A DNA stretch of 64,000 bases, from NCBI GenBank assembly GCA_910578605.1, contig CAJTQG010000006.1, forward strand, positions 32,540 to 96,539, given 5' to 3'. Positions within the stretch are counted from its first letter, which is position 1, and each line of letters begins with the position of its first letter. Shown here piece by piece: positions 17,889 through 26,765 of the stretch. This DNA comes from an uncultured Lachnospiraceae bacterium (lineage in GTDB: Bacteria > Bacillota > Clostridia > Lachnospirales > Lachnospiraceae). The notes under the pieces were generated by a model. It was not told the origin of the DNA. It made no database searches and saw nothing but the letters and a program-made list of their open reading frames with translations. The position numbers were made by a program, and so were the translations under genes.

Positions 17889-18995
17889 TCACCTTCTCAG
17901 CTCTGCCATTTCCTTCATCATCTCTGGAATAGATATACCCTGTGGACAATGTGCTACACAAGCCTTACAATCCAGACAATCCTCCGGCTTCCCCTTGGAA
18001 TCAATCCTGTCAATCTCCTGTAATGCCCATTTCCCATCCACCTTATAGCGGTTATAGATAGACAGCAGCTTTGGAATATTAATGTTTGCCGGACATCCGT
18101 CTGTACAATACCGACAGGCCGTACAAGGCACCTGCACTTGATTGCGAAAAGCCCTGCATGCCTCAAATAATACTTTTTCTTCTTCTTTGGTCACTGCTCT
18201 CTCATCAGAAAACACCTGAATATTTTCCTGGATTTGTTCTAAAGTAGACATACCACTCAAAACCACCTGCACCTGGGGCAAAGACTTCAGCCATCGAAAT
18301 GCCCACGCACTATCACTCCACTCTGGCTGCTTCTCCTGCAATAATGCATCTGCCTGAGAGGATAGAGCGGCAAGACGTCCGCCCCTGACTGGTTCCATCA
18401 CCATAATAGGAATATTCTTTTCACACAATACTTCATATTCTGCCTTGGCTGAACCATACAGCCAGTCAAAATAATTTAGTTGAATTTGAGCAAAATCCCA
18501 CTGGTGATGTGATGCAAATTTTTCTAGAACCTTTACACTAGCATGTGCAGAAAATCCTAAATACTTGATTTTACCTGCTCTTTGCTGTTCTAAAAAATAC
18601 TCGATGCAACCGCAATTTATGTAGTTTTCATAGACATTATCCGACACCGCGTGTATCAAATAAAAATCAATATAATCTGTCTGCAGTCTTTCCAATTGTT
18701 CTTTAAAAACAGCCTTATAATCTGGGTTGGCATGGTATAAAAATTTCGTTGCTAAATAGAAGCTGTCCCTGCTGTATTTCTCCATTGCCTTTCCAAGAAA
18801 CTTCTCTGATTCCCCACTGTGATATACATAGGCAGTATCATAGTAGTTAATCCCCTGCTCCATGGCATAGTCTATTATCTCCTGCGCCTTCTCATAATCA
18901 ATAGGTGTATCTGGCTTGTCAGAATGAACTGGCAGCCTCATATTTCCCATTCCAAGACAAGACAATGAAATATCCTTAAAATTTCTTTTTATCAT
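17889..18995 (-). CDS. aldo/keto reductase with C-terminal 4Fe-4S domain
   Basis: NADPH-type oxidoreductase barrel (about residues 1-265) fused to a ferredoxin-like tail. The barrel shows YYDTAYVYHSGESE (catalytic Asp and Tyr), the Lys in YLATKFLYH and FYLIHAVSD (His). The tail has two cysteine clusters, CTACRYCTDGCPANI (about 293-307) and CLDCKACVAHCPQGI (about 341-355), as in 4Fe-4S proteins. This two-part architecture is common in Clostridia; the substrate is unknown. The ribosome site (GGG, 9 nt before ATG) is weak. A palindromic operator candidate lies upstream. Confidence 0.88.
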   Translation of the reverse strand: MIKRNFKDISLSCLGMGNMRLPVHSDKPDTPIDYEKAQEIIDYAMEQGINYYDTAYVYHSGESEKFLGKAMEKYSRDSFYLATKFLYHANPDYKAVFKEQLERLQTDYIDFYLIHAVSDNVYENYINCGCIEYFLEQQRAGKIKYLGFSAHASVKVLEKFASHHQWDFAQIQLNYFDWLYGSAKAEYEVLCEKNIPIMVMEPVRGGRLAALSSQADALLQEKQPEWSDSAWAFRWLKSLPQVQVVLSGMSTLEQIQENIQVFSDERAVTKEEEKVLFEACRAFRNQVQVPCTACRYCTDGCPANINIPKLLSIYNRYKVDGKWALQEIDRIDSKGKPEDCLDCKACVAHCPQGISIPEMMKEMAELRR

Positions 18996-19346
18996 AGTTT
19001 ATACCCATGTAAATGGCAAGCTTGCCTGCCATACTGCCCATTCATCCAAATAATGATTTCACTTACCTTCCAGATTTGTCTTTTCATTACTAATCTTACT
19101 AATCATTATTATATTTACAATTCACTTAGTGAACTAATAAAAATGAAAAAGCAGTATACATTATCCTTTCTTTTATAATTTCATATTTTCGTTATGTTTT
19201 ATTTGTGATAGTATTTCTTAATTTCATAGTTCCTTCCTGTTTCCAAGGAAATTATTTTACTTATATTTAATATATTACTTGCTGCCTTCTTGATTTTTAA
19301 ATTTATAACGCATATTTGCGCCATAGGCGTTTAGGCTGTTATGCTG
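18996..19346. other. AT-rich intergenic region, 351 bp
   Basis: Holds the reductase promoter/operator (19108-19137). The rest, downstream of the AAA ATPase stop, is AT-rich with only short imperfect hairpins. I see no gene. Confidence 0.6.
19108..19137 (-). promoter_or_regulatory. aldo/keto reductase promoter with palindromic operator
   Basis: TTAGTT (19132-19137), 18 nt, TATAAT (19108-19113) on the minus strand. The palindrome TTCACTTAGTGAA (19121-19133, 6 bp arms around one base) fills the spacer, the usual place for a repressor. No regulator gene is adjacent. Confidence 0.45.
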
Positions 19347-20636
19347 TTACAGATTCCAGATGGCATATAAGGGCATATCATATATGCCATCCTCACTGGC
19401 TGCTCTGCCACATGTAATACGCAGCGCCATAGGGGTTTTATATCTTCCCTTATATACTTTTAGACTCTGGGCTTTATTGTTGCCGTACAAATTGACTTCT
19501 ATAGGAATCACCACACCGGAGTCCTCAAAAATAAATTCTATCCTTGCAGTTGCATCAGAAGTCCAATAGTACACTTTTCCTACATTTTGATTAAATAAAA
19601 GCTCCTGAAAAACAAATTGTTCCGTCAATGATTGATTATGACTTGTAAATACATTGGCTCCCCTTCGTAAATCCTGATACTCAATTTCATACAAATAAGA
19701 CAACATCCCAACATCTACCATAAATACTTCAAAGGACTTAATATCCTCCTGTCCGAATAAAGGCGCTTCTCCTTCCTTGATCCGATTCACCTTGTAGATA
19801 AATCCTGACTTCACCAGCCAGTCAACCGCTTCATAGTATTCCCTGGAACGAGCAGTCAGCTTTACCGTCTGATATTGAAACTTCTTATTCTCTTTGTTCA
19901 ACTGGTTTGGAATACTATCCCACACCTGCAATACCCGATTGCGAAGAGAATCGTTTTCAATCTCCCCGATTGCCTTTGAGTAACTTTGGAATATTTTTGC
20001 CTTCACTTGATTTACCTTCTGGAAATCCATAGTATCAATCCAGCATTTTACCGCCTCCGGCATACCGCCCACCAAATAATAAATCTCCAGATATTCCTCT
20101 AAATGTGTTACCAGCTCTTCTCTTAGAGGTTCCTCCCTATATTTTTCAATGCGTTCGCAGAGCACAGCCTCCTTATTTTCAATTAAAAATTCACTAAAGC
20201 TTAGAGGATATAGATGTAAAATCTCCAATTCCTCCTCCCAGTCATAGTCCCTGAAAATTACCGATTCCCCCTTAGCGGAGGTGGCTGTCACATAAAATTC
20301 AGTCAAATATCGGCTGATAAAAGACAAAATAACTCCAGGCTTAGAAATGGAATGTATATTTTCCAAAATCAACAATGTACTTTTCGGGTTAATCTGTTCA
20401 CCGCTGAATACCTCCAGCATTTTTACAATCTGGTTTTTATCCATCTCCCCGTTAAACAACATTCTTCCATATTCCTGGGTTTTAAAATCAATAGATACCT
20501 TATTTTCAAAAAAACCATCAGCAAAATCCTCTACCAACCAGGTTTTTCCAACCCCTTTGGCTCCGCAAATCACTAATGGCTTTCTGTCCTTCTTCTGCAT
20601 CCATTTCGCCAGGTCGTTCATACATTCACGATACAT
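19347..20636 (-). CDS. AAA_14/DUF4143 ATPase
   Basis: P-loop ATPase of the AAA_14 type followed by a DUF4143 domain with a nuclease-like C-terminal fold; the cellular role of these proteins is unknown. Walker A is CGAKGVGKTWL (about 24-34), Walker B-like LLILENIHS (about 93-101), then an ARATSAK-like sensor (VTATSAKG) and the LYPLSFSEFL motif usual in the family. DUF4143 starts about residue 205. C-terminal FIFEDSGVVIPIEVNLYGNNK resembles the E-x-K core of a PD-(D/E)XK fold. 429 residues is family length. It is preceded by two interlocked inverted repeats and by DUF4250. Confidence 0.85.
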   Translation of the reverse strand: MYRECMNDLAKWMQKKDRKPLVICGAKGVGKTWLVEDFADGFFENKVSIDFKTQEYGRMLFNGEMDKNQIVKMLEVFSGEQINPKSTLLILENIHSISKPGVILSFISRYLTEFYVTATSAKGESVIFRDYDWEEELEILHLYPLSFSEFLIENKEAVLCERIEKYREEPLREELVTHLEEYLEIYYLVGGMPEAVKCWIDTMDFQKVNQVKAKIFQSYSKAIGEIENDSLRNRVLQVWDSIPNQLNKENKKFQYQTVKLTARSREYYEAVDWLVKSGFIYKVNRIKEGEAPLFGQEDIKSFEVFMVDVGMLSYLYEIEYQDLRRGANVFTSHNQSLTEQFVFQELLFNQNVGKVYYWTSDATARIEFIFEDSGVVIPIEVNLYGNNKAQSLKVYKGRYKTPMALRITCGRAASEDGIYDMPLYAIWNL

Positions 20637-20726
20637 ATTTTATACCAAATCCTTCAAACACAAGCAGCTTTGAGTATAAAAGGCTACGTCCAGCAAGGAA
20701 ACCATATCCGCTTATATTGGAAAGAT

Positions 20727-20790
20727 GCAAACACAACAGGTGAAAGATATGTGTTTGCCTTTATCCCTTTCTTATATATTTCTTTCACCT
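20727..20790. repeat. two interlocked inverted repeats
   Basis: Repeat A: GCAAACACA (20727-20735) with TGTGTTTGC (20750-20758), 9 bp. Repeat B: AGGTGAAAGA (20738-20747) with TCTTTCACCT (20781-20790), 10 bp. The left arm of B lies inside the loop of A, so the arms alternate A-B-A-B. They lie in the leader of the AAA ATPase gene, after DUF4250. They could be alternative hairpins or a pseudoknot. Confidence 0.7.
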
Positions 20791-20822
20791 TATCTCATGT
20801 AGACCTTTGCTTCCTACTTCCG

Positions 20823-21008
20823 TTACACAAATTGATTTCTCTTTTCATCGTACACATAGTTAATATTGCGCAGCTTTCCAGTAACATTATTCACATCCAC
20901 TCCGAAATCGTGACAAAGCTCTGTAATACTGCTGTAGTTATCTCTTAGCTGGGTATTTACAAAGCTTAAAAGCATTACTGGGTCCTTTGGCATATCTAAT
21001 ATTGGCAT
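20823..21008 (-). CDS. DUF4250 small protein
   Basis: 61 residues matching the DUF4250 family as I recall it: MPKDPVMLLSFVNTQLRDN at the start, a short helix-turn-helix-like middle (ITELCHDFGVDVNNV) and the YDEKRNQFV end. Function unknown; size and layout suggest a small DNA- or protein-binding fold. The ATG at 21008 is chosen because AGGAAGGTGG precedes it; an ATG seven codons earlier has no good site. Confidence 0.85.
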   Translation of the reverse strand: MPILDMPKDPVMLLSFVNTQLRDNYSSITELCHDFGVDVNNVTGKLRNINYVYDEKRNQFV

Positions 21009-21449
21009 AATACCACCTTCCTGAGGCATAATACTGCCTCTAACTCCTAAAAATCTTTTTGGTACAGAGAATGATTACTTTGAAAGCCTTACCTTTTCTC
21101 ATACATCACTGTACTTTTATACGAATGCATATACTGATGCACTGACATGCCCTTACAGAAGAATCCTTGATGAGGGCTGAAAAATCAATGGTACATCACA
21201 TAAAACCAGGCAATATTCCAGTTGTTTTCCTTTCACATCAGTTCATCAGTAAAACAATTTTCCATACCTGCCACACTATCCCAATCCATAGTATGGTACA
21301 AGTAATAATTGTATCCAAATTTTCCCCAATTGACAATACTTTTAAACTGTAAATTTGTATTTTTTCTGTATTCTTTTTCTTAAATACTAATATAATACTA
21401 ATAAGGAGCAGCCTTTTGTATTGTTCCTGCTATTTTCATGGATTCCCAA
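21009..21449. other. intergenic region, 441 bp
   Basis: Lies between DUF4250 and the TfoX-GyrI gene, both on the minus strand. AT-rich, with a TATAAA-like stretch near 21110 but no convincing promoter pair, no hairpin with a T-run and no credible open frame. Confidence 0.5.
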
Positions 21450-22454
21450 TTAAATCTTTAATATGGGATGTCTTATCACTGTTTTCAGCCTCTCTGGAGC
21501 AGTTCTTCTTGCATCACTTAAATAAATTTCATGATGAAACCTTTCCTTAGAAATATCTAGCCCATATCCCATTTCATCTATATATTGTTGCATCCTTTCA
21601 ATGGTAGCCGGCTCATTGTCATAGGCCCCTATATGCATACACTGCACACATAAGCCTTCCTTGTAAGTTAGGTATTCTACTTTTGAATAATCTCTGTTCT
21701 TTTTCTTCTCCGCCTCCTTTATTGCCCACTTAAAGTCTTCCTCTGTCACAAAATCCGGCAGCCGAATAAGTGATATAAAATTTAAATCCTCCTTGCGGTT
21801 ATAATCCATATCCATACCAGCTTGACCATTCTGCCACCATAACCCCTCCAAGGGTGGTACTACATAATCAAAATACCCTTCTATCTGATGATTTCCCTTT
21901 TTGCTCATCTTTATGGTAAATGCGATTCCATACAACAACTCAATGGATAATTTGTATTCTCCCCCCTCCTTATTGGGGTCTCCCTTCCCCCTAACTGCCA
22001 AATAATTCATAGTTGGCACCTCTACTATTTCCGGCTTATTTTTTGGCATATAAAATTCTTTGTATTCCTTCTTATAATCAAAGGAGGCCTTTGAAGTCTT
22101 AGCTTTTTTATTTTCTTCCTTTGTTTCTTCCTTTACTTTCTTCACTTTTGGTTTAGGTACAGGCAGCTCCTCACACGTTGCTTTGACAAATTTTGTCAAA
22201 TACTCCTTATTGTCAATATCCTCCATCAAAAAATATGGCTTTGCTCCCTTATAAGGCGGCATAAGCTCCAAATCCGGTGACAATTGCTCCCCCGCCTTTG
22301 TAACCTTGACAAACAACTGATTCTCACAAATCAGGGCAAATATTTTACCATCACAGTACATTCCATATTCCCCAAACATTTTTCGATAAGTAATATGACC
22401 TGCCTTCTCCAATTGGTTTGCAATATATGCAACAAATTCTTCTTTAGATGCCAT
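21450..22454 (-). CDS. TfoX N-terminal domain fused to GyrI-like domain
   Basis: Two domains in 334 residues. Residues 1-105 resemble the TfoX/Sxy N-terminal fold (YRKMFGEYGMYCDGKIFALICENQLFVKV). A lysine/glutamate-rich linker (about 105-125) follows. Residues about 126-334 are a GyrI-like small-molecule-binding domain (YKEFYMPKNKPEIVEVPTMN start, YLAVRGKGDPN, and EKRFHHEIYLSDARR-like end RFHHEIYLSD). Likely a cytoplasmic ligand-binding protein; no catalytic motif is seen. It follows a WYL regulator by 29 bp and they probably form an operon. The ribosome site AGGAGGAGAA is strong. Confidence 0.8.
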   Translation of the reverse strand: MASKEEFVAYIANQLEKAGHITYRKMFGEYGMYCDGKIFALICENQLFVKVTKAGEQLSPDLELMPPYKGAKPYFLMEDIDNKEYLTKFVKATCEELPVPKPKVKKVKEETKEENKKAKTSKASFDYKKEYKEFYMPKNKPEIVEVPTMNYLAVRGKGDPNKEGGEYKLSIELLYGIAFTIKMSKKGNHQIEGYFDYVVPPLEGLWWQNGQAGMDMDYNRKEDLNFISLIRLPDFVTEEDFKWAIKEAEKKKNRDYSKVEYLTYKEGLCVQCMHIGAYDNEPATIERMQQYIDEMGYGLDISKERFHHEIYLSDARRTAPERLKTVIRHPILKI

Positions 22455-22483
22455 TATTGTTCTCCTCCTTTCAATATACTTAT

Positions 22484-23392
22484 TTATAATGAATACTTTT
22501 CTGCCATCTTTTTAAGCTCAAGCTGTATTTCTTCCCTGATATCGTCAGGTTCTAACAGGACTGCTTTATCCCGAAATGTAAAAATCCAAGTAATAAAATC
22601 TTCCTTATTTGTGTAATCCCCGTGAAACAAAAGCCTGCCGTCAGCCTGCTCCTCAAAACAGCCTGTTCCAAATTCCTCTACCAGTCTCCATTTACAGTCC
22701 GGCTCAAAAAGAGCCTTCACTTTAATACCCCCGGGAAAAATTTTCTCATTGCTCAAATCCGGCATTGGAACTTCACGCTTTTGAAATTTATCTCCCCACA
22801 ATTGAAGCCTGTCCATTCGATTGAGCTTAAACAGACGAAAATCTTCCCTTGCCCTGCACCATCCCCACACATACCAGTTAGACCATCGAAAAATCAAATA
22901 ATATGGTTCTATACTTCTTTGCATCTCCCCTCTCGGTGAATAATACATAAATTCTAACTGCATTTGGGTCTCAATAGCATTTTGTATCATATCTATTTTG
23001 GGCGCTAATGCATCCTTATACCAGGAAGATAAGTCAATCAATATAGAATGATTGCCTGTTATAAAATCAGAAGCGCCACCGGAAAGCTTATCCATTAATT
23101 GTTCATAGCGATTTGTGCCATGTACACTGTCTAAGCTTCTAAGCCCTGCCAAAATATCCTTCATCTCTGTATTAGTCAGCAGTGTACTGTTAATTTTATA
23201 ATTATCCATAATGGAAATGCCGCCCATAGCTCCCTGTCTGGTAGTAATGGGAATTCCCGCCCTGCATAAATCCTCTATATCCCGATTAATCGTCCGTCTG
23301 GAAACTTCAAAATACTCTGCCAAATATGGCGCAGTAACCATATCCTTCTGAAGCAAAATAGATAAAATTCCAATTAATCTGTCAATTTTCAT
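22484..23392 (-). CDS. YafY-type HTH/WYL transcriptional regulator
   Basis: 302 residues. An N-terminal winged helix (RLIGILSILLQKDMVTAPYLAEYFEVSRRTINRDIEDL, quoted here only in part: EYFEVSRRTINRDIEDL) is followed by the RQGAMGGISI turn. From about 140 to 215 comes the WYL domain (IEPYYLIFRWSNWYVWGWCR), then the WCX-type C-terminal segment. WYL proteins respond to ligands or nucleic acid. It lies upstream of the TfoX-GyrI gene, whose ligand domain may work with it. RBS AAAGGAGTATTT before the ATG. Confidence 0.9.
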   Translation of the reverse strand: MKIDRLIGILSILLQKDMVTAPYLAEYFEVSRRTINRDIEDLCRAGIPITTRQGAMGGISIMDNYKINSTLLTNTEMKDILAGLRSLDSVHGTNRYEQLMDKLSGGASDFITGNHSILIDLSSWYKDALAPKIDMIQNAIETQMQLEFMYYSPRGEMQRSIEPYYLIFRWSNWYVWGWCRAREDFRLFKLNRMDRLQLWGDKFQKREVPMPDLSNEKIFPGGIKVKALFEPDCKWRLVEEFGTGCFEEQADGRLLFHGDYTNKEDFITWIFTFRDKAVLLEPDDIREEIQLELKKMAEKYSL

Positions 23393-23458
23393 AAATACTC
23401 CTTTAACATTTTCCTTTATTATATAAAAATTGTAAAACGATTTCTAAACACTAGTAAT

Positions 23459-23487
23459 ATTATAGCACACAAAACACGACATCTAAT
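23459..23487 (-). promoter_or_regulatory. WYL regulator promoter (extended -10)
   Basis: ATTAGA (23482-23487), 17 nt, TATAAT (23459-23464) preceded by TGC, minus strand, about 67 bp before the ATG. Confidence 0.5.
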
Positions 23488-23496
23488 TGTCATGTA

Positions 23497-23534
23497 TAAA
23501 AAAGACAGTGAAAACATTTTGTTTATCACTGTCC
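23497..23534 (-). terminator. clpB terminator
   Basis: Stem GACAGTGA (23504-23511) with TCACTGTC (23526-23533) followed on the minus strand by six Ts, 25 bp after the clpB stop. Confidence 0.88.
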
Positions 23535-23557
23535 TTAAAAATCAAAAACCTTTGATA

Positions 23558-26143
23558 TTATGATTTAACAACTGCAGATAATTGTTCATTTTCCACCTTT
23601 ATTAATATGGTACTGCCCATACTGATTTCCTGGCTTAAAATCACTCTTGCCGCCAAGGTTTCTACATGCTTCTGCAAAAATCGTTTTAATGGTCTAGCCC
23701 CATAAGCCGGCTCATATCCATTCTCAACAATATAAAGCTTTGCCTGTGAATCCAACTCCACCTGAATATCCTTATCTGCCAGACGTTTATTGATATCTGC
23801 CAGAAGCAAATCTACAATGGAGGTTACATCTGTCTTTGTCAACGGCTTAAATAATATTGTTTCATCCAAACGATTTAAAAATTCCGGACGAAAATGTGCT
23901 CGTAACTCCTGCATTACTAAATTTTCACATTCCTTTTGAATGGAGCCGTCCTCACCGATTCCCTCCAGCAAATAGGAGGAGCCAATATTGGAGGTCATAA
24001 TTAAAATAGTATTCTTAAAATCTACCGTCCTTCCCTGTGAATCTGTGATGCGCCCGTCGTCTAACACTTGAAGCAAAATATTGAATACATCTGGATGCGC
24101 TTTCTCAATCTCATCAAACAATACAACGGAATATGGCTTTCTTCTCACTGCCTCCGTCAGTTGTCCGCCTTCATCATATCCTACATAGCCCGGAGGCGCT
24201 CCAACCAGCCGAGATACGCTGTGTTTTTCCATATATTCACTCATATCAATACGAACCATATTTGCCTCGTTGTCAAATAAACTCTGAGCCAATGATTTTG
24301 CCAGCTCTGTCTTACCTACACCTGTAGGCCCCAAAAACAAGAATGAGCCGATAGGCTTTGTAGGATCCTTGATGCCCGCCTTGGAACGAATAATAGCTTC
24401 CGTCACCTTTGTGACGCCTTCCTCCTGTCCTACTACTCTCTGGTGGAGTTCATCCGCCAAATGAAGAGTTTTGTTTCTCTCTGTCTGGGTCAGCTTGGCA
24501 ACAGGTATCCCCGTCCACCTGGAAATAATCTTGGCAATTTCCTCGTCGGATACACTCTCATGCACCAGCGCCAAATCCTGCTGGTGAATCTGAGTCTCCT
24601 CCGCCTCCAATTTTTTCTTTAATTCAGGAATCGTGCCATATTGAAGCTGTGCCACCTTATTCAAATCATATTCCTGCTGTGCCTTCTCCATCTCATTGTG
24701 GGCGCTTTCCAGCTCTTCACGAATTTTTGACACCCGCTCCACGCTTGTCTTTTCATTTTCCCACTGGGCTTTTCTTATATTCAGCTCATCCCGCAGCTCT
24801 GCCAGCTCCTTCTGCAAAACCTGCAGCCGCTCTACGCTTAGCTTATCCTCCTCCTTCTTCAAGGCTGTCTCCTCAATCTCCAGCTGCATCACCTTCCTGG
24901 ACAGTTCATCCAGCTCTGCCGGCATGGAATCCAGCTCCGTTTTAATCATGGCACATGCCTCATCTACCAAATCAATGGCTTTATCCGGCAGAAAACGGTC
25001 CGTTATATATCTGTTTGACAATACTGCTGCGCTTACAAGAGCAGAATCGTTTATTTTCACACCATGGAACACTTCATATCTGTCCTTGAGCCCCCGCAAA
25101 ATAGAAATGGTGTCCTCCACCGTAGGCTCATCCACCTGCACCGGCTGAAATCTTCTCTCCAATGCCGGATCCTTCTCTATATATTTTCTGTATTCATCTA
25201 AAGTGGTGGCGCCAATACAGTGAAGTTCCCCTCTTGCCAGCATTGGCTTTAACATATTTCCCGCATCCATGGCGCCGTCCGTCTTGCCTGCGCCTACTAT
25301 TGTGTGCAGCTCGTCGATAAATAATAAAATCTGTCCATCGCTTTTGCGTACTTCCTCCAACACTGCTTTCAAGCGCTCTTCAAATTCCCCGCGATATTTT
25401 GCACCTGCCACCAATGCCCCCATATCAAGAGCAAAAATCTTCTTATCCTTTAGAGCTTGGGGTACATCCCCCTTGACAATACGCTGAGCCAACCCCTCCA
25501 CAGCTGCAGTCTTACCAACACCTGGCTCACCAATCAACACCGGATTATTTTTTGTTTTGCGGGACAAGATGCGTATTACATTGCGAATTTCATTGTCCCT
25601 TCCAATCACAGGGTCTAATTTCTGTTCCCTTGCCCTCTCCACTAAGTCCACGCCATATTTTGTTAAAGAATCATATGTGTCCTCGGGATTGTCTGAAGTA
25701 ACCCTCTGATTTCCTCTCACTGTTGAAAGCGCTTTCAAAAACCGCTCTCTTGTAATACCGTACTCCTTAAATATTTCTTTACAGCCTTTATTTCCATTTT
25801 TTAAGAGGGACAAGAATAAATGCTCCACAGAAATATACTCATCTCCCATGGCGCTTGCTTCCTGCTCGCTGAAATTCAATGCTTTGGCAAGCTCGCTGCT
25901 GCTGCGCAAATCACCGCCCTGCACCTTCACCAACTTGTCTAAATGACTTTCCACATTCCTTTTGAAATGTTCAAAATCAATATCCATCTTTTCAATCAAC
26001 TTTGCAATCAGACTGTCAGAAACTGTAATTAAACTGTACAGCAAATGTTCCTGATTGATTTCCTGATTACCGTACTGATAGGCAATGCTCTCGCACTGGT
26101 TTATGACTTCAATTGATTTTTGAGTAATTTTATTTGTATTCAT
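23558..26143 (-). CDS. clpB: ATP-dependent disaggregase ClpB
   Basis: Hexameric AAA+ chaperone that extracts proteins from aggregates with DnaK. 861 residues. The Clp-N domain covers 1-145. Nucleotide domain 1 has GEPGVGKTAAVEGLA (about 205-219) and the LFIDELHTIVGAG Walker B. The coiled-coil middle domain (about 405-525) separates ClpB from ClpA/C. Nucleotide domain 2 has FLGPTGVGKTELAK, VLFDEIEKAHPDV and the GYDEGGQLTEAVRRKPYSV loop. The C-terminal D2-small domain ends GARPLKRFLQKHVE. It is regulated by a CIRCE operator at 26246-26272. Confidence 0.97.
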   Translation of the reverse strand: MNTNKITQKSIEVINQCESIAYQYGNQEINQEHLLYSLITVSDSLIAKLIEKMDIDFEHFKRNVESHLDKLVKVQGGDLRSSSELAKALNFSEQEASAMGDEYISVEHLFLSLLKNGNKGCKEIFKEYGITRERFLKALSTVRGNQRVTSDNPEDTYDSLTKYGVDLVERAREQKLDPVIGRDNEIRNVIRILSRKTKNNPVLIGEPGVGKTAAVEGLAQRIVKGDVPQALKDKKIFALDMGALVAGAKYRGEFEERLKAVLEEVRKSDGQILLFIDELHTIVGAGKTDGAMDAGNMLKPMLARGELHCIGATTLDEYRKYIEKDPALERRFQPVQVDEPTVEDTISILRGLKDRYEVFHGVKINDSALVSAAVLSNRYITDRFLPDKAIDLVDEACAMIKTELDSMPAELDELSRKVMQLEIEETALKKEEDKLSVERLQVLQKELAELRDELNIRKAQWENEKTSVERVSKIREELESAHNEMEKAQQEYDLNKVAQLQYGTIPELKKKLEAEETQIHQQDLALVHESVSDEEIAKIISRWTGIPVAKLTQTERNKTLHLADELHQRVVGQEEGVTKVTEAIIRSKAGIKDPTKPIGSFLFLGPTGVGKTELAKSLAQSLFDNEANMVRIDMSEYMEKHSVSRLVGAPPGYVGYDEGGQLTEAVRRKPYSVVLFDEIEKAHPDVFNILLQVLDDGRITDSQGRTVDFKNTILIMTSNIGSSYLLEGIGEDGSIQKECENLVMQELRAHFRPEFLNRLDETILFKPLTKTDVTSIVDLLLADINKRLADKDIQVELDSQAKLYIVENGYEPAYGARPLKRFLQKHVETLAARVILSQEISMGSTILIKVENEQLSAVVKS

Positions 26144-26230
26144 AATCTTTCACCTATGCCGTCTGCATTTTCCCTTTCTATACTTTTACTTTCCCCGCTG
26201 CTGCAGGTATTTATTCTGTTACTATACTGC

Positions 26231-26272
26231 ATTATAACACTTTTGTTAGCACTGTCAAGAGGTGAGTGCTAA
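26231..26272 (-). promoter_or_regulatory. clpB promoter with CIRCE operator
   Basis: TTGACA (26253-26258), 16 nt, TATAAT (26231-26236) on the minus strand. It overlaps TTAGCACTG-N9-GAGTGCTAA (26246-26272), the CIRCE inverted repeat with one mismatch. CIRCE is the known operator of the heat-shock repressor HrcA, so clpB is expected to be derepressed by heat or protein damage. Confidence 0.93.
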
Positions 26273-26510
26273 TTTTCTGAAAATTTTATAACATTTAATT
26301 TTCCGAATATTTTTACTAAAATGCTAAATACTAACCTAACAGCACAATACAGCTTATAATCTGTGATTTTGAAGTAAGATCAAATACAAAAAAATAAGGA
26401 GAAATGTTTCCTATACGATAAAAAAGCATGCTAACAAGCATGCCTGCAAGACTCAACCATTATTAAAAAGAAAGGATAAAATGTAAACATTTTAAGGGTA
26501 TAGTATAAAT

Positions 26511-26672
26511 ATGAAAATTACTAATAAAAAAGAATCTGTAAATACGATGCCAGACGGCGTTTGGGAAAGCAGCAGACCTACCAAAAATAAAGATAACGAT
26601 AAAAACAGTGCTTTCACTGTATCTACAGACCTACAGGGTAATGGTTATCCTATAAAAAAACAAAACCAATAA
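26511..26672 (+). CDS. small hydrophilic protein, 53 residues
   Basis: Open frame MKITNKKESVNTMPDGVWES up to a Gln-rich end (IKKQNQ), rich in Lys, Asn and Asp, no hydrophobic segment. I do not recognise it. It is an isolated plus-strand frame, followed after 16 bp by a very strong hairpin, which argues for a real transcription unit. Against it: the only Shine-Dalgarno-like site (AAGGG) is 13 nt from the ATG. A GGATA-N17-GGGTATAGTA element just upstream recalls forespore sigma-F/G promoters, but would start the RNA at about the ATG; translation may begin at the internal ATG 26547. A spore-type small protein is a guess. Confidence 0.45.
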   Translation: MKITNKKESVNTMPDGVWESSRPTKNKDNDKNSAFTVSTDLQGNGYPIKKQNQ

Positions 26673-26688
26673 TCTTTCACTTGCATAA

Positions 26689-26725
26689 TTTTGCTGTATA
26701 GGAAATTATTTCCTATACAGCAAAA
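26689..26725. terminator. 17-bp perfect hairpin, likely bidirectional terminator
   Basis: Arms 26689-26705 (TTTTGCTGTATAGGAAA) and 26709-26725 are exact reverse complements with a 3-nt loop. The arm ends supply T/A runs on both strands. It separates the small plus-strand frame from the end of the minus-strand surface protein gene. Confidence 0.8.
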
Positions 26726-26765
26726 AATTTAGATGTACAATTATTTAAAGACTTCTATTCCTCTT

